The notes below the pieces were generated by a model. It did no database searches. It saw only the letters and a program-made list of their open reading frames with translations, and was not told the DNA's origin. This document shows, piece after piece, positions 32,063-33,582 of a stretch of DNA of 33,582 nt. The translations under genes were made by a program, and so were the position numbers. The stretch's first letter is position 1; each line of letters starts with the position of its first letter. The DNA is taken from assembly GCA_023662705.1 (NCBI GenBank), contig JAMPIM010000002.1, positions 1 through 33,582 of the forward strand, in the 5' to 3' direction. Source of the stretch: Candidatus Gastranaerophilales bacterium. GTDB lineage: Bacteria; Cyanobacteriota; Vampirovibrionia; Gastranaerophilales; Gastranaerophilaceae.

Positions 32063-33409
32063 TTAAACATCTACTCCTGACATCATGCTGATTAGAGTGT
32101 CGATTGTATTTTGCATGTTTACACTGTCAGATGTTCTTTGCTGCAAAAAGGCATTGATTTGAGGCATCATTTCAATTGCAATATCAAGTTTTGGGTTTTG
32201 TCCGGGTTGGTACATGCCGACATCAATTAAGTCTTTGTTTTCACGATACATAGCAAGCATTTTTCTCATTTTGGCGGCTGCTTCTTTATGCTCAGGACTC
32301 GCAATTGCGGACATAAGTCTCGAAATACTTCCCAAAACGTCGATTGCAGGATAATGGTTTGATTCGGCAACTTTTCTTGATAAGAAAATGTGACCGTCTG
32401 TAATACCACGCACGGTATCTACAATAGGGTCGTTGATATCATCCCCTTCCATCAATACGGTATAAAATGCGGTAATAGAACCTTTAGGACTGTTACCTGC
32501 TCTTTCAAGAACTTTTTGAAGCCATGAAAATATTGAAGGCGGATAGCCTTTCATAGTCGGAGGTTCACCGATAGACAATCCTACTTCACGGCCTGCCATC
32601 GCACAACGGGTTACCGTATCTGTCATAAGGAAAACTTTTTTGCCCTGGTCTCGGAAGTATTCGCAAACAGCAGTTGCCGTTAATAAACATTTTTGTCTGA
32701 TAAGAGGAGGCTGGTCGCCTGTTGAGCAGACAAGTACAGATTTTTTCATGCCCTCTGGTCCGAGAGCATCTTCAACGAATTCTTTTACTTCTCTTCCACG
32801 TTCTCCGATTAGTGCAACTACGTTAACGTCAGCATCAGAATTTCGTGCAATCATGCCCAAAAGAGTACTTTTGCCGACTCCAGAGCCTGCAAATAAACCC
32901 ATACGCTGTCCGCAGCCGAAAGTTAAGCAGGAATCAATTGCACGGACTCCTGTTGAGAACATTTCTGTAATAATCGGTCTTTCAAATGGTCCGGGAGGCG
33001 GGCCGTCAACATTTCTCCACTCTGCACCTTCTATATTAAGCGGTTTCCCGTCGATAGGGTCTCCCATCGGACTAATTAGTCTTCCGAGCAAGAAATCGCC
33101 TACCGGAATAATAATTGGTTTGCCTGTTGTCGTAACAAGGCTGCCCTGTCCGATTCCAGCTCCGTCATAAAGAAGGAGTAATTGGGCAACATCGCCTTTG
33201 AAAGCAACTACTTCAGCAGGCTTTTTTTCACCGTTTGCGGCTTCAATGTAGCATAAATCTCCTATTTTGAGCCCCGGAAGTTTTACTTCAACAGTCAAAC
33301 CAAGCAGTTTAGATACACTGCCTTTAAATTGATATAGGTCAACACTCTCCAGTTTCTCACGGACTCCGCTTTTGAGCTTATCCAAGTATTCCTGATTTAC
33401 TCCATCCAT
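32063..33409 (-). CDS. FliI/SctN-type export ATPase
   Basis: The 448-residue protein is a rotary-type ATPase of type III export. The Walker A motif is AGSGVGKST (174-182), the catalytic glutamate lies in IGERGREV (201-208), the Walker B is KKVFLMTD (257-264), and GEPPTMKGYPPSIF and the C-terminal YQPGQNPKLDIAI (400-412) are typical. The tail pattern resembles flagellar FliI more than injectisome SctN, but no flagellar or secretion gene neighbours it, so I leave the symbol blank. It would power unfolding and export at the inner membrane. There is no ribosome-binding site; TAGAAT lies six bases before the ATG. Confidence 0.9.
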   Translation of the reverse strand: MDGVNQEYLDKLKSGVREKLESVDLYQFKGSVSKLLGLTVEVKLPGLKIGDLCYIEAANGEKKPAEVVAFKGDVAQLLLLYDGAGIGQGSLVTTTGKPIIIPVGDFLLGRLISPMGDPIDGKPLNIEGAEWRNVDGPPPGPFERPIITEMFSTGVRAIDSCLTFGCGQRMGLFAGSGVGKSTLLGMIARNSDADVNVVALIGERGREVKEFVEDALGPEGMKKSVLVCSTGDQPPLIRQKCLLTATAVCEYFRDQGKKVFLMTDTVTRCAMAGREVGLSIGEPPTMKGYPPSIFSWLQKVLERAGNSPKGSITAFYTVLMEGDDINDPIVDTVRGITDGHIFLSRKVAESNHYPAIDVLGSISRLMSAIASPEHKEAAAKMRKMLAMYRENKDLIDVGMYQPGQNPKLDIAIEMMPQINAFLQQRTSDSVNMQNTIDTLISMMSGVDV

Positions 33410-33415
33410 AGGATT

Positions 33416-33445
33416 ATTCTAACATAATAATTAAATTTATTACAA
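33416..33445 (-). promoter_or_regulatory. Promoter of the FliI/SctN-type ATPase gene
   Basis: On the minus strand TTGTAA (33445-33440) and TAGAAT (33421-33416) are 18 bp apart. The -10 ends six bases before the ATG, so transcription should start within a base or two of the start codon. Confidence 0.6.
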
Positions 33446-33448
33446 ATG

Positions 33449-33477
33449 TTTACAATTATATTGTTTTATGGTAAGAT
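33449..33477 (+). promoter_or_regulatory. Promoter of the PilT-like gene
   Basis: TTTACA (33449-33454) and TAAGAT (33472-33477) are 17 bp apart. The -35 lies 3 bp from the -35 of the divergent ATPase promoter, so the two are back to back. The leader of about 35 nt contains AGAGGG upstream of the ATG. Confidence 0.6.
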
Positions 33478-33517
33478 TTACTAGAGAGAATGTAAAAAAA
33501 AGAGGGCTAAATTAAAA

Positions 33518-33582
33518 ATGCTTATTGAGAAATATTTGGAAGTTGTTGTAAAACAAAGAGGTTCCGATTTACATATTTCTGC
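33518..33582 (+). CDS. PilT-like ATPase, N-terminus only
   Basis: A plus-strand frame starts at ATG 33518 and runs off the window. The 21 complete codons include VVKQRGSDLHIS, which matches the N-terminal RGxSDLHIxxG pattern of type IV pilus ATPases (PilT, or the PilB/GspE group). The short N-terminus before this motif fits PilT better than PilB, which has a longer lead domain. It would drive pilus retraction at the inner membrane if so. Only the first part is visible, so the call is tentative. Confidence 0.6.
   Translation, partial: MLIEKYLEVVVKQRGSDLHIS

Noticed and set aside
32054..32069. TGTTTA/TAAACA hairpin between the convergent kinase-like and ATPase genes
   Set aside because: Six mostly A-T pairs and no T-run; too weak to call a terminator.
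32640..33170. 176-codon open frame antisense to the FliI/SctN ATPase
   Set aside because: It lies wholly inside a well-conserved gene on the other strand and its proline/serine-rich translation resembles no protein.

Overview
The window reads as one contiguous piece of an AT-rich bacterial chromosome with a two-membrane envelope (a TolC-type outer-membrane factor and a tripartite RND pump are present). There are no phage genes, transposases, CRISPR arrays or rRNA genes. My best guess for the host is a gut non-photosynthetic cyanobacterial relative (Vampirovibrionia/Melainabacteria, Gastranaerophilales). This is an inference from low GC, diderm features, and several unassignable membrane or repeat proteins that start with short motifs such as ISFGG, VNFRAS or IEFKS. 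No marker gene proves it. Most recognised genes are housekeeping.

Layout. 1-2950 (minus strand): a compact operon of YbgC-type thioesterase, RluB-type pseudouridine synthase, CoaE, an orphan DNA methyltransferase, a YggU/DUF167 protein and the start of a further gene. 3024-5405 (plus): UDP-glucuronate decarboxylase and a GT39-like membrane glycosyltransferase. 5430-6666: a strong promoter, an L10 leader with a probable attenuator, rplJ, rplL and a bidirectional terminator; neither rplKA nor rpoBC is attached. 6665-8332 (minus): a large unassigned protein with an HEAEH zinc-peptidase motif. 8454-14554: a small unknown gene, then an efflux operon (membrane-fusion protein, RND pump, TolC-like factor) behind a consensus promoter with a perfect 17-bp palindrome upstream. 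14617-18258: small unknown genes, a PnuC-like transporter, an unassigned membrane protein and a protein with three internal repeats. 18295-18368: tRNA-Ile(GAT) on the minus strand, with a long inverted repeat at its 5' edge. 18499-22522: UDP-glucose dehydrogenase, thioredoxin (minus), a DnaQ-like exonuclease and a 4Fe-4S rRNA uracil-5-methyltransferase. 22596-24764: two neighbouring unknown coiled-coil genes, each preceded by a copy of the same terminator-promoter module. 24968-28061: an exported TPR protein and DusB. 28039-33409: an unassigned helical-repeat membrane protein, a large protein ending in a divergent ABC1/UbiB-like kinase, and a FliI/SctN-type secretion ATPase. The window ends inside a divergent gene whose N-terminus looks like PilT.

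Functional links. Ugd (18499) and UXS (3024) catalyse consecutive steps from UDP-glucose to UDP-glucuronate to UDP-xylose, and the GT39-like protein beside UXS may work on surface glycans. The three efflux genes overlap by 1 and 4 nt and should form one pump. The best candidates for undescribed biology are the duplicated terminator/-35 module with its coiled-coil gene pair, a structured C-rich RNA candidate upstream of the TPR gene, the inverted repeat against tRNA-Ile, the kinase fusion, and the set of unknown membrane or repeat proteins near a type III-type ATPase.
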